This document shows positions 1-8,916 of a stretch of DNA of 50,960 nt, piece after piece. Within the stretch, counting starts at the first letter, position 1. Each line of letters begins with the position of its first letter. Under the pieces are notes generated by a model. The model was not told the origin of the DNA. It ran no database searches and was given only the letters and a program-made list of their open reading frames with translations. Source of the DNA: Nitrosomonas sp. (GTDB lineage Bacteria; Pseudomonadota; Gammaproteobacteria; Burkholderiales; Nitrosomonadaceae); assembly GCF_019752095.1 (NCBI RefSeq), contig NZ_JAIEMO010000029.1, positions 1-50,960 on the forward strand, in the 5' to 3' direction. Both the position numbers and the translations under genes were made by a program.

Positions 1-1912
1 CGGTGCGCGCATTGGTGGAATCGTCCTCAATGCTGTAATTCTCGAGATTGGATAAGGTAGTAACTGCGCCGTTACCGGCGACCGTGATTTGCTCGCCATT
101 TACGCCGCTGCCTGGCGCGGTGATGGTTCCGGTGAAATTCTGGTGTTGAATGGCGGACATTGTGACATTGTTGATTCCCGTAACACCTGTCGCATCAAAA
201 ATTAAATTTGGGAAATTGATAACGGTTGCAAGTGCAATATTGGAGCCATCTTGCACACTCAATGTGTTAGTACCTGTGTCGCCATCCAGTACAACTGCCG
301 TCATTACTAGTGGTGTCCAGGCTGGCGCTGTGGAAATTGACAAAATCTCATCCGCAGCGGTACCTGAGAAAGCTGTCGCATTTGTTGCTAAATAGAATAT
401 ATTTGTAGACGGAGCAGGGGATCCTCCCCCGGAAGATGGCAATAATAAATGTGCATCAGATTTGCCATCACCATTCACATCGCCCACTTTGGATCCAGCC
501 TTTGTAATTGCGTTGCTGAAAAGGGATCCTGTTGTGCTAATAACCGTACTACTGATATTCCCTTTTGCAGCGCCTGATTTCATTTCTGCTTCGATAGTTT
601 CAGCAACAACTTGTACGGCTGCAATACTTGCTAATGCTTTTAATTTACTGGTATTGGCTCGGGAGATATCAATAATTCCTTGGTTTAAATTCGCGATGGT
701 TTGTGTGGCATCGGTTAATAAACTAGAGGCTTTGAGTAATGTCGCATCGTCTGCGCTCGATAAATAAGCAGTTCCTTTAATGAGTTCTGCAACAATACTT
801 TTAGAAGTTAGAGTAATTCTGCCTACGCTGTTTGCAAGCATTGCAGCCAAAGCATCATAAGCCCAGTCAATAGCTGTTGTTTCATCGGGTACAACACCTG
901 CGCCATTCAATAGAGCAGCGGTTTGACTGACTAGTATCTCGATTTGAACAGAGACACCATGAATAGCGAGTGCAGAATTCGTTGCAGTTAAATTGGAATC
1001 TTGACGAATTGTTTCTCTGATGGAGTCAAAATGAAGCAAATCAATGCTTGTATTCAAACCTAGTGTCGCCAGCGCCTTTGTAACCGCACTTTGCGCTGAA
1101 CAAACACCGTCTTGCATAATTTTGTCAACAAGTGTGGTTAATGGCGTGATGACAGTTGCACCAGCCGGTGCAGTCATAATCCCCTCAAAAGGCTTGCCTG
1201 TGGCAATATCAATTCCACCGGATGTGATTAGATTGCCAAATCCATCGATGCTGGGGATGAGAAAGTTGCCAAATGCGTCCGTAATTGAGCTTTTCTCGCC
1301 GGAATTAAGCAATCGATCGCCATTGAGATCCGCAAATACAAGTGCCTCTTTAACATAACCATCAATGACTTTGCCTGTAGCGCCAGAGGCTAACAATGTT
1401 TTAGTTGCGGTCACGGTGGCGATGTTACTGGTGGTCTCTTCTATTACTCGCTGCAAAACGGATAAGCTTGTGGCTGATCCACCTTGGTTGATAGAATAAA
1501 AAGCAGCGACTTCTATTTTATGATGGAATTGTTGGGCAGCTAAACCCCAGTTAGCGTTGGTAAAATCAACTGATGCAAGCGCTGTTGTGGCCCAGTGCAG
1601 AACATTTCCACGGCTTTCGCCCGCATCCAGCATTTCTTCAATTTCTGAGGCGGCCCACGCTTTGTTTTCGTTGCTTACCAGTAAGCCAACGGTATTGTTT
1701 ACAAATTGATAGGCAAAATCGGTACTGGATAATGTGTTTGAATAGAGCGATTGTTTAAATACATCGGTTTGTGCAAGAATACCGGCAAGTTCTTTTGTCG
1801 AGCTATCAGTATTGTTAAGAAATGAAACAAATTCGTTTAAATAGCGGGCACCTGGCGCTGCATTAAATAGAGCTACAACTATTTGCACCACTTCCAGTTG
1901 CTTATCACCCAT
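1..1912 (-). CDS. Large surface or secreted repeat protein, N-terminal part (partial)
   Basis: The frame is open from an ATG at 1912 to the left edge (about 637 codons), so the C-terminus is missing. The first 150 residues form a soluble alpha-helical region starting MGDKQLEVVQIV, with no Sec signal. It recalls N-terminal domains of S-layer-like or DUF4214-type proteins exported by type I secretion. Around residues 190-215 there is a calcium-loop-like stretch (VFADLNGDRLLNSGE), followed by a region rich in Ala, Thr and Ser, then an FG-GAP/dockerin-like VGDVNGDGKSDAHLL and a Gly-Ser-Pro linker (SSGGGSPAP). After the linker come beta-strand repeats typical of large adhesins (FSGTAADEILSIS, LDGDTGTNTLSVQDGS). 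Calcium loops plus an unprocessed N-terminus suggest type I secretion, but the decisive C-terminal signal lies outside the window. It sits 136 bp downstream of ybaB, probably as its own unit. The plus-strand frames over it are shadows. Confidence 0.75.
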   Translation of the reverse strand, partial: MGDKQLEVVQIVVALFNAAPGARYLNEFVSFLNNTDSSTKELAGILAQTDVFKQSLYSNTLSSTDFAYQFVNNTVGLLVSNENKAWAASEIEEMLDAGESRGNVLHWATTALASVDFTNANWGLAAQQFHHKIEVAAFYSINQGGSATSLSVLQRVIEETTSNIATVTATKTLLASGATGKVIDGYVKEALVFADLNGDRLLNSGEKSSITDAFGNFLIPSIDGFGNLITSGGIDIATGKPFEGIMTAPAGATVITPLTTLVDKIMQDGVCSAQSAVTKALATLGLNTSIDLLHFDSIRETIRQDSNLTATNSALAIHGVSVQIEILVSQTAALLNGAGVVPDETTAIDWAYDALAAMLANSVGRITLTSKSIVAELIKGTAYLSSADDATLLKASSLLTDATQTIANLNQGIIDISRANTSKLKALASIAAVQVVAETIEAEMKSGAAKGNISSTVISTTGSLFSNAITKAGSKVGDVNGDGKSDAHLLLPSSGGGSPAPSTNIFYLATNATAFSGTAADEILSISTAPAWTPLVMTAVVLDGDTGTNTLSVQDGSNIALATVINFPNLIFDATGVTGINNVTMSAIQHQNFTGTITAPGSGVNGEQITVAGNGAVTTLSNLENYSIEDDSTNART

Positions 1913-2001
1913 AGTTTTCCTCAAAATTTACACTGACAGCACTCGGATGCTGCATATAATAGATTGATTCTACTTGAAGAATGAGTAAATAGATTACCCT
2001 A

Positions 2002-2024
2002 ATAAGGTAAATAAATTACCTTAT
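2002..2024. promoter_or_regulatory. Inverted repeat upstream of the surface-protein gene
   Basis: Perfect 9-bp arms ATAAGGTAA and TTACCTTAT are separated by 5 bp. A further TTACC at 1994-1998 makes three alternating TTACC/GGTAA half-sites. It lies 90-112 bp before the start of the minus-strand surface protein and just after the ybaB stop. No T-run follows on the minus strand, so an operator is more likely than a terminator. No regulator is identified. Confidence 0.35.
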
Positions 2025-2048
2025 ATTATCAGAATGGGAGAAGTCGCT

Positions 2049-2375
2049 TTAGAAAGGCAATTTAATACCAGGTGGTAAACCTAGTCCGCTACTAAGTTCT
2101 GCCATGTTTTCCTGAGTTGTTGCCTCTACGCGCCGCACAGCATCATTAAAGGCTGCCGCAACAAGATCTTCGAGCATTTCTTTGTCGTCACCGACAAGAC
2201 TGTCATCGATGCTGACTCTTTTGACATCATGACGACAAGTCATAATGACCTTAACCATGCCAGCACCTGATTGTCCTTCCACTTCAATGGTGGCGAGTTT
2301 TTCCTGCATTTTCTTCATGTTCTCCTGCACCATTTGGGCTTGTTTCATCATGTTGCCCAGGTTACCTTTCATCAT
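2049..2375 (-). CDS. ybaB: YbaB/EbfC family nucleoid-associated protein
   Basis: This 108-residue protein has the family hallmarks: Met/Gln/Lys-rich N-terminal helix ([17 protein letters not shown]), the central [24 protein letters not shown] strand region, and a C-terminal [20 protein letters not shown] helix ending in PPGIKLPF. YbaB proteins are dimeric DNA-binding proteins usually encoded after dnaX and before recR. Here the start codon overlaps the dnaX stop as ATGA, with an AGGAGA ribosome site 7 bases upstream, so the pair is translationally coupled. recR does not follow; the next gene on this strand is the large surface protein. Confidence 0.95.
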   Translation of the reverse strand: MMKGNLGNMMKQAQMVQENMKKMQEKLATIEVEGQSGAGMVKVIMTCRHDVKRVSIDDSLVGDDKEMLEDLVAAAFNDAVRRVEATTQENMAELSSGLGLPPGIKLPF

Positions 2376-3976
2376 TGCTTATCTCCTTTATCTTGAATGA
2401 GTTTAATTGAAGGAACGATTAATTTAGCATCAAATTGCTCGATCAGTTCTTGCACAATGGGATCCTTTTCAATTGCGGCAATCGCTTGTGCCTGTTTTTC
2501 TTCTTCAACACGTTGTTGTATCGCTACTGGTGTCAGCCCTGTAATGCTACCAACGAAAAAATTAAGATCCACAGGTTTATTAAAAAAAGTATTCAGTGCA
2601 GACTGGATTTTATCCTGATATTTCTTTTCCAGCAGGTGCTTATGTGCTTCCGGAACATAGAGTTCAATCTTATCGGCTGAAAGAATCTTGGTTTCACTAT
2701 GTTGTGCTAGCATTTTAGCCATGCCTGTTAGCTTTAATTGCTGAACCAATTGTGGCCAAGTAAGATGGGAAGCATCTGCTATTTCGCGCTGGGTTGTATG
2801 TTTAGAGACTGAGTGCGGCTTATGCTCGGTTTTTGCGGGTTGCTTGATGTTTGTGGGCGGAGCATGTGGTGGTTGGTTTACTGCAAGATTCTCAGGCATG
2901 AAGGTGAGCATACGCATTAATGTCATGGTAAAGCCGGCATATTCATCGGGTGCCAGACTCAGATCGCTGCGCCCGTGCAGTGCGATCTGATAAAACAGTT
3001 GAATATCATCAGACGTAAGTATCTTCGCCAGTGCGTTTATGCGGGCATGTTCAGGAATATCCTCGCCAATTGCTTGGGGGATGACTTGTGCCAGCGCAAT
3101 ACGATGCAGGATGGCCGCCAGATCCTGTAATGCGGAATCGAATGAAAGACACTGCATCTCCATTTCATCAGCCAATGATAATAATTTCAGGCCATTTTTT
3201 TGTACCAAAGTATCCAATAGGTCAAACAGATAACCTTGATCAATGATACCCAGCATATCTCGCACGCTCGCTTCTTCAATTTTACCTGCGCCAAAAGCAA
3301 TGGCCTGATCCAATAGACTTAATGCGTCGCGCATACTGCCTTGTGCCGCACGGGCGACGAGCTGCAGTGATATTAGGTCGCACGGGATTTCTTCTTGTAC
3401 CAATATTCTTTTCAAGTGATCGGTAATTTGTGTTTGCGGAATTTGTTTCAAATTAAATTGCAAACAACGCGATAAGACTGTGATCGGAATTTTCTGCTGA
3501 TCAGTTGTCGCGAGCACAAATTTGACATGCATCGGCGGTTCTTCCAGTGTTTTTAACATGGCATTGAACGCCGATTTGGAGAGCATATGAACTTCGTCGA
3601 TGATATAAATCTTATAACGACCACTGGTTGGTGCATACAGTGCATTTTCCAGCAGTTCGCGCATATTATCGACTTGGGTATTTGAGGCTGCATCCAATTC
3701 AATCAGGTCGATGAAGCTTCCAGAATCAATTTGTAAGCATGTCGGACAAGTGCCGCAGGGTGTCGCAGTTACACCTTTTTCACAGTTAAGCGATTTGGCC
3801 AGGATACGGGCGATAGTTGTTTTGCCAACACCACGTGTTCCGGTTAGCAAGTAGGCATGGTGCAGTCTGTTTTGTTCAAGCGCATTAGTCAGGGCTCTGA
3901 CTACATGTTCCTGTCCAGTCAGCTCGGTGAAATTTCTTGGGCGCCATTTACGCGCAAGGACTTGTGTTTGAGACAC
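2372..3976 (-). CDS. dnaX: DNA polymerase III subunit tau/gamma
   Basis: This is the clamp-loader ATPase of the replicative polymerase. The N-terminal AAA+ module shows Walker [10 protein letters not shown] (about residues 46-54), a zinc cluster of four Cys at about 65-80 (CEKG...PCGTCPTC), Walker B IIDEVHML, and sensor 1 [15 protein letters not shown]. Domain III and a Pro/Lys/His-rich linker (about 365-400) follow, then a tau C-terminal domain that would bind polymerase alpha and DnaB. At 534 residues it is shorter than E. coli tau (643), mostly in the linker. I saw no A-rich slippery heptamer in the sense strand that would produce gamma by frameshifting. It overlaps ybaB by 4 bp, and the SRP RNA gene lies just upstream. 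Confidence 0.97.
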   Translation of the reverse strand: MSQTQVLARKWRPRNFTELTGQEHVVRALTNALEQNRLHHAYLLTGTRGVGKTTIARILAKSLNCEKGVTATPCGTCPTCLQIDSGSFIDLIELDAASNTQVDNMRELLENALYAPTSGRYKIYIIDEVHMLSKSAFNAMLKTLEEPPMHVKFVLATTDQQKIPITVLSRCLQFNLKQIPQTQITDHLKRILVQEEIPCDLISLQLVARAAQGSMRDALSLLDQAIAFGAGKIEEASVRDMLGIIDQGYLFDLLDTLVQKNGLKLLSLADEMEMQCLSFDSALQDLAAILHRIALAQVIPQAIGEDIPEHARINALAKILTSDDIQLFYQIALHGRSDLSLAPDEYAGFTMTLMRMLTFMPENLAVNQPPHAPPTNIKQPAKTEHKPHSVSKHTTQREIADASHLTWPQLVQQLKLTGMAKMLAQHSETKILSADKIELYVPEAHKHLLEKKYQDKIQSALNTFFNKPVDLNFFVGSITGLTPVAIQQRVEEEKQAQAIAAIEKDPIVQELIEQFDAKLIVPSIKLIQDKGDKQ

Positions 3977-4063
3977 TTTTTAGATTTGGAAAGCGAATTA
4001 CATCCGATTAAACCAGCCAACGATGCATAAATAGACCAGACAAATGACAATTTCAGTTTACAT

Positions 4064-4166
4064 TGGGTGGCGAGCCAGACCCCCGGCACTCGCAATAAAT
4101 AGCTGTGGCTGCTTCCTTCCGGACCTGACCAGATTCACCACCTTGCAATGCGGGGAGGCCCGCCAT
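4064..4166 (-). ncRNA. ffs: Signal recognition particle 4.5S RNA
   Basis: The minus strand contains the invariant SRP domain IV: GGTCAGGTCCGGAAGGAAGC, with the GGAA tetraloop and asymmetric loop, centred near 4112-4131. The ends pair as a long hairpin (GGCGGGCC near 4164 with GGCTCGCC near 4070). Length is about 103 nt, normal for bacterial 4.5S RNA. It binds Ffh to target membrane proteins. The ends are estimated from base pairing. It lies directly upstream of dnaX on the same strand. Confidence 0.95.
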
Positions 4167-4188
4167 AAAACTTATTAAAAGTGCCGGA

Positions 4189-4218
4189 AGTATACCAGTA
4201 GATGATGGGTTACTCCAA
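4189..4218 (-). promoter_or_regulatory. Probable sigma-70 promoter of the SRP RNA gene
   Basis: On the minus strand, TTGGAG (4218-4213) and TATACT (4194-4189) are spaced by 18 bp. The -10 is preceded by TGG, giving an extended -10 (TGGTATACT). The predicted start, near 4182, is about 16 nt before the mature RNA end, consistent with 5' processing. Confidence 0.55.
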
Positions 4219-4316
4219 TTTGATTGCTAAAGTATTCGGTAGGTGCTCGATAAAAGAGATAAACTCCGAATACGATATGGCCGTTATTTAATTTATTTAC
4301 TACAAGGCTGAGTGCT

Positions 4317-5444
4317 ATGGCTTATCATCGCGACCTGCTGGCTGACTTAAATAAACCCTTGCCCATGAAGGATAGAGTTGTCAGCATTCATCGTTCTATA
4401 CAAAAGAAATTTTTATTTGTCTCGCGTATCGCTATTACACTTTATGATTCGGAAACTCAGACTCTGAGAACTTACCTGGATAGTGATGAGGATGACAATC
4501 CCCTGGCGCATTTTCAATCTTCTTTGGACGATGCGCCGTCATTAAAGGAGATTCTTGCCAGAGGTTTGCCGCGAGTTGTCGACAATCTGGTTACTTTTGA
4601 AAATGGTTTGCATGAGCATACACAACGAATCGGTCGCCATGGATATGCCGCAAGCTATACTATGCCGATTTTTCATGCGGGTGTGTTTGTCGGTTTTTTG
4701 TTTTTTAATTCGCATGAAAAGGATGTATTCACCGAGAATGTATTAAGTATTCTTGATATCTACGGTCATTTGATAGCGCTGATGATCATCAATGAATTGT
4801 CCACAGTAAAAGTCATGGGCGCCGCGCTGAAAACGACCAGCGGCATGGTTCATCTGCGTGATCCTGAAACGGGTAGTCATCTGGATCGCATGTCACGTTA
4901 TAGCCGTCTGATTGCGGAATCTCTTGCCGATCAGTATCAACTGGATGATACGTATATTGAACATGTTTTTATGTTTTCTCCCCTGCACGATATTGGAAAA
5001 ATTTCAATTCCAGACAGTGTCTTGCTAAAACCTGGTCCGCTGAATGCGGAAGAAAGATCCATCATGGATACCCATGCGCGAGCAGGCAGAGAATTGATTG
5101 ATGATATCGTTGATAATTTTGGTTTTGATAGTATTGATCACATTGATATTTTAAGAAATATTGCTGAATTTCATCATGAAGCTGTTAATGGGAGCGGTTA
5201 TCCATCTGGTAAGATGGATAATGAAATTCCCCTTGAAGCACGTATCGTCGCGGTAGCTGATGTTTTTGACGCACTGACTTCCTGCCGCCCCTACAAGGAT
5301 GCTTGGAGCAATGAAAAAGCATTCGATAAGCTGAGACAATTGGCCGGTGAGAAACTGGATGCTGATTGTGTGAATGCTTTGATCGATCATCAGCAGGAAG
5401 TCATATCGATTCAACAGCAATTCAAGGAAAATACTTACGGCTAG
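4317..5444 (+). CDS. GAF plus HD-GYP domain protein, probable cyclic-di-GMP phosphodiesterase
   Basis: The protein has 375 residues and no signal peptide or membrane segment. Residues 1-160 resemble a GAF sensor (SRIAITLYDSETQTLRTYL ... GFLFFNS). Residues about 165-355 are an HD-GYP domain: His188 (GSHLDRM), metal-binding HDIGK at 224-228, His254 (DTHARAG), HH at 286-287, GSGYP at 292-296, and ADVFDALTSCRPYK. The metal-ligand set looks complete, so hydrolysis of cyclic-di-GMP is likely. What the GAF domain senses cannot be told. The gene stands alone: SRP RNA on one side, a nuclease gene 114 bp downstream. Confidence 0.9.
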   Translation: MAYHRDLLADLNKPLPMKDRVVSIHRSIQKKFLFVSRIAITLYDSETQTLRTYLDSDEDDNPLAHFQSSLDDAPSLKEILARGLPRVVDNLVTFENGLHEHTQRIGRHGYAASYTMPIFHAGVFVGFLFFNSHEKDVFTENVLSILDIYGHLIALMIINELSTVKVMGAALKTTSGMVHLRDPETGSHLDRMSRYSRLIAESLADQYQLDDTYIEHVFMFSPLHDIGKISIPDSVLLKPGPLNAEERSIMDTHARAGRELIDDIVDNFGFDSIDHIDILRNIAEFHHEAVNGSGYPSGKMDNEIPLEARIVAVADVFDALTSCRPYKDAWSNEKAFDKLRQLAGEKLDADCVNALIDHQQEVISIQQQFKENTYG

Positions 5445-5558
5445 CGCGTTCGTCTGGCGGGATACATAATACTAAAAGTACCATTGGAGGTAGCGCAATG
5501 CGCCTGAGCTAAATCCGCTAAAATGGATTGTTTCATTCTGAGGCTTTTGAATAGAGCC

Positions 5559-6992
5559 ATGATCGTCAAAAAATCTACCCAAACGTTAATCAAACCGAGT
5601 GATGCCACTGCATGGATTGCATGTCCCCGGCGTGCATGGCTGGATAAGCACCAACCTACTAAGTATGAGCCCGATGCGTTTAATCAACTACTGAGTGATC
5701 TTGGCTTGGAGCATGAGGCAACCATGCTGGCCAAGCTGGAAAATCAGTTTCCAGTAATTCAAGCGACATCCTTTGAGCATACACATGCTTTGATGCAACA
5801 GGGTACTCCGATTATCTATCAGGGACGGCTTGTGGATGAGCGCCAAGGGTTGGTGGGCTATCCTGATTTCCTGATTCGACATGAAAGTGGCCAATACCAG
5901 CCGGCTGATGCAAAACTTTCGCTCAATGAAAACAAAAAAGCAATTCAGATTCAGTTAGGAATTTATCGCCGGCTAATGGGAAATGGATTACCAGCCATGG
6001 TTTTTCTTGGGGATGGCCGTACTGCATTGCTGGGTGATGAAGTTGAATTGCTGGTCGACGAATTTATTACCAGCATGAGAGCTTTGCTTGATCTGCAGCA
6101 GCAACCAACGGTACGTTATAGTCACAGTAAATGCCGCATTTGTCCTTATGATGCGCATTGTCGCCCGGAATTTGAAGCACGTGAAGATATCTCGTTGCTA
6201 TACGGAGTTCATAGCAAAGCTGCCGACTGTTTAACCGAAGCAGGTATTTCGACCATTTCACAGCTCGCCGCAAGTACCATCGAAACCGTACCTGATGTAC
6301 CTCATCTCAAGGGTAGTAAAAGAAAGCATCGAGCTATTTTGCAAGCCAAATCCTATCTAAGTGGGAAAGTGTATTCACTGAATAAAGCTGTTTTGCCGGA
6401 AGGAACCTGGATTCATTTTGATATTGAAGACAATCCGTTAACCCCTGCCCGTGAACGTCATGTGTATTTATGGGGTTTTTTGTTGCCACCATACGCTAAG
6501 GAGGATTTTGATTATGTCTGGACTGACGATGAAACAAGTGATTATGAAGGTTGGCTAGGCTTCTTGCAGAAAGTTGAAGCGTATCGTTCATTGTATCCTT
6601 CAATAGTGCTTGCACATTATTCGAATCACGAGAAGGCTACTATCCGGAAATACGCCGAACGCTATGCCATGGGAGACCACACCACAGTGACGTGGCTGCT
6701 GGGTCAAGATAGCCCTCTGTTTGATATACAAACTCCAGTGCTAGATAGCTTGGTTCTGCCGTTGCAAGGCTATGGCCTAAAGGATATTTGTAAACATCCG
6801 GATTTAGTTAACTTTCAATGGGAAAATCAAGAATCCGGATCGCAGTGGTCGGTGGTGCAATTCAATCGTTTTCGCTCAGAAAGCAACTTGCTTGAAAAGC
6901 AAAAATTAAAAACGAAAATTCTCGGCTATAATCGTGATGACGTAATCGCCACGCGAAATTTGGAGTTATGGCTGAGAGGCTTATTTTGTTGA
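5559..6992 (+). CDS. TM0106 family RecB-like nuclease with Cas4-type Fe-S cysteines and RNase H-like domain
   Basis: The chosen start gives 477 residues, beginning MIVKKSTQTLIKPSDATAWI, and matches the usual family N-terminus; an upstream ATG at 5523 lacks a ribosome site. An N-terminal CPRR cysteine (Cys22) and a later CRICPYDAHC cluster (Cys192, 195, 201) together look like a Cas4/AddB-type 4Fe-4S site. The RecB nuclease core shows GYPDFLI (Asp103) and QPADAKLS (Asp117, Lys119). A helix-hairpin-helix-like stretch follows (GISTISQLAA ... VPHLKGSKRKH). The C-terminal part is RNase H-like (WIHFDIEDNPL ... YNRDDVIATRNLELWLRG). The family is annotated as a putative nuclease; its role is not established. 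There is no CRISPR, helicase or repair gene next to it. The next gene, manC, is convergent. Confidence 0.82.
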   Translation: MIVKKSTQTLIKPSDATAWIACPRRAWLDKHQPTKYEPDAFNQLLSDLGLEHEATMLAKLENQFPVIQATSFEHTHALMQQGTPIIYQGRLVDERQGLVGYPDFLIRHESGQYQPADAKLSLNENKKAIQIQLGIYRRLMGNGLPAMVFLGDGRTALLGDEVELLVDEFITSMRALLDLQQQPTVRYSHSKCRICPYDAHCRPEFEAREDISLLYGVHSKAADCLTEAGISTISQLAASTIETVPDVPHLKGSKRKHRAILQAKSYLSGKVYSLNKAVLPEGTWIHFDIEDNPLTPARERHVYLWGFLLPPYAKEDFDYVWTDDETSDYEGWLGFLQKVEAYRSLYPSIVLAHYSNHEKATIRKYAERYAMGDHTTVTWLLGQDSPLFDIQTPVLDSLVLPLQGYGLKDICKHPDLVNFQWENQESGSQWSVVQFNRFRSESNLLEKQKLKTKILGYNRDDVIATRNLELWLRGLFC

Positions 6993-7041
6993 TTAAAGCC
7001 ATTTATATTACAGATCAGATTGTTGAGTCCTACTTGTTTGC

Positions 7042-8484
7042 TTATGAAATGATTCGGCCGTAAGAATCTTCGAATCTTAAGATGTCATCTTCTCCAAGGT
7101 AGCTACCTGATTGCACTTCAATTAAATGCAGTGGAATTTTTCCGGGATTCTCGAGGCGGTGCATTTTGCCTAGTGGTATGTAAGTCGATTGGTTTTCGGT
7201 AAACAAAGTTTCTGTATCCTCCATTATGACTTTGGCAGTGCCACTGACGACAACCCAGTGTTCCGCACGATGGTGGTGCATTTGCAATGATAGCTTTTCA
7301 CCGGGCTTGACCATGATTCGTTTGACTTGAAAACGTTCGCCCTTATCAATACCTTCATACCAGCCCCACGGGCGATGGATCCGCAAATGCTCAAGATGTT
7401 CCTTGCGTTGATTGAATTCAAGCTGTTGTATCGCTGTCTTTAATTGTTGCGTTTTGCTTTTGTGCATTACCAGTACAGCGTCGGCTGTTTCGATCACAAT
7501 GATTTCATCGAGTCCGATTACAGTAACCAGACGATTTTCTGCGCGAATATAGCTTTTTTGAGTATCCAGTACGAGTGTATCGCCACTGGTGAAATTGCCA
7601 TCGTCATCCTTAGGCGCAATTTTCCACAGCGAATCCCAGGAACCGACGTCGTTCCAGCCGAACTGAGCAGGTACAACAATTGCACGGTCGGTTACTTGCA
7701 TAATGGCATAGTCAATTGAATCTGAAGGTGAAGCCGTAAATGCATCCTTATCAGGCAAGATAAAACCAAGATCCGTGGTTCTTTCTTGCCAGGCTTGATG
7801 AACCGCAGTGAAGATGTGCGGCTGATGTCGTTGCAGCTCTTGTAAATAATTTTTAGCTGTAAAAACAAACATACCGCTATTCCACATATAGCCACCTTCC
7901 TGCAGATAGGCTGTTGCAGTTTCTAGGTTAGGCTTTTCAAAAAAAGATTGGATGCGGTAAGCGGGTAGAGCAACAGGTGCTGAGAATGTAATCGCATCAC
8001 CCGTTTTAATATAACCGTAGCCGGTTTCAGGTGCAGAAGGCGTGATGCCAAAAGTCACCAGATAATCTTCCTGAGCTGCTACTTTCGCTGTTTCTACAGC
8101 TTGTGCAAAAGCATCCTGATCATCGATGACATGATCGGCAGGAAGAATGAGCATCAAAGCATTCTCGTCAATCTGAGTCAAATGAAATGCAGCGAGTGCA
8201 ATAGCCGGCGCGGTGTTACGTCCGATCGATTCTAGGTAAACTGCTTCTGGTCTGATATTGATCGTTTCACATTGCTCCTGGATCAGGAATCGATGTTCTG
8301 AATTACACACCAATATGGGCGCTTGCGCATTCAGCAATTTTGCAGCTCGACCAAGAGTGACTTGCAGCATGGTCTCTTTACCTACAAGCGGGAGTAGTTG
8401 TTTAGGGTAATTGGCCCGTGATAACGGCCACAGTCGGGTGCCGCTACCGCCGGAGAGGATTACGGGGTGAATGTTTGCATTCAT
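7042..8484 (-). CDS. manC: Mannose-1-phosphate guanylyltransferase / mannose-6-phosphate isomerase
   Basis: A 480-residue bifunctional type II enzyme. It makes GDP-mannose for exopolysaccharide or LPS sugars and isomerises fructose-6-P to mannose-6-P. The nucleotidyltransferase N-terminus has the signature SGGSGTRLWPLSRANYPKQ (residues 10-28), with LPADHVI and SFFEKP further on. The C-terminal cupin isomerase domain shows HRPWGWYEGID and the metal-binding cluster GEKLSLQMHHHRAEHW. It stands alone, without a capsule or GDP-sugar operon around it, convergent with the nuclease gene and divergent from aroG. Confidence 0.96.
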   Translation of the reverse strand: MNANIHPVILSGGSGTRLWPLSRANYPKQLLPLVGKETMLQVTLGRAAKLLNAQAPILVCNSEHRFLIQEQCETINIRPEAVYLESIGRNTAPAIALAAFHLTQIDENALMLILPADHVIDDQDAFAQAVETAKVAAQEDYLVTFGITPSAPETGYGYIKTGDAITFSAPVALPAYRIQSFFEKPNLETATAYLQEGGYMWNSGMFVFTAKNYLQELQRHQPHIFTAVHQAWQERTTDLGFILPDKDAFTASPSDSIDYAIMQVTDRAIVVPAQFGWNDVGSWDSLWKIAPKDDDGNFTSGDTLVLDTQKSYIRAENRLVTVIGLDEIIVIETADAVLVMHKSKTQQLKTAIQQLEFNQRKEHLEHLRIHRPWGWYEGIDKGERFQVKRIMVKPGEKLSLQMHHHRAEHWVVVSGTAKVIMEDTETLFTENQSTYIPLGKMHRLENPGKIPLHLIEVQSGSYLGEDDILRFEDSYGRIIS

Positions 8485-8916
8485 TTTTTAGGTTTTTTAG
8501 TGTTGAGGTTTGAAAAGATTAAGCCAATATAGATAAAACCGCTGGTTCCCGGTTATTGCAACTCGCCTGTTAAGTTGGTAACAAGTAAAAATCGTAACAC
8601 GATTACCTATGGGCATGGCATTTTTGGCAAGTAATATATCGATTGTTTCGGCGTTATACTAAAATCTGATTTGCGAAACGTTACAGAATGTCAGTTTAAG
8701 CTGAATTTGGAAATCTATTTCTGACAGACTTGGATCTGAGCTATCACAGATCATCAAATATTATTAGTTTAGTTTAGATTCCTGGAAAAATAGTGCATGT
8801 TCTGATGAAATCTCTTGCTTAGGTTAAAATATATGCTGTTTTCTTGCTCGGCATGATTTGTCACAAAATGAAACCTCACCCTCAAATAGCTATAAGTCAC
8901 AGAAAAGGATTTTTCT
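8485..8916. other. 432-bp divergent intergenic region, manC/aroG
   Basis: No gene is seen. It must hold promoters for both manC (minus) and aroG (plus). A small inverted repeat (GATCTG and CAGATC, 8733-8752, 8-bp loop) is the only clear symmetry. An AT-rich stretch near 8822-8835 could be the aroG -10 region, but no convincing -35 accompanies it. The aroG ribosome site AAGGA is at about 8904-8908. Confidence 0.5.

Noticed and set aside
2372..3976. Programmed frameshift in dnaX producing gamma
   Set aside because: No A-rich slippery heptamer on the sense strand; the 7-base homopolymer near 2580 is a T-run in the sense direction.
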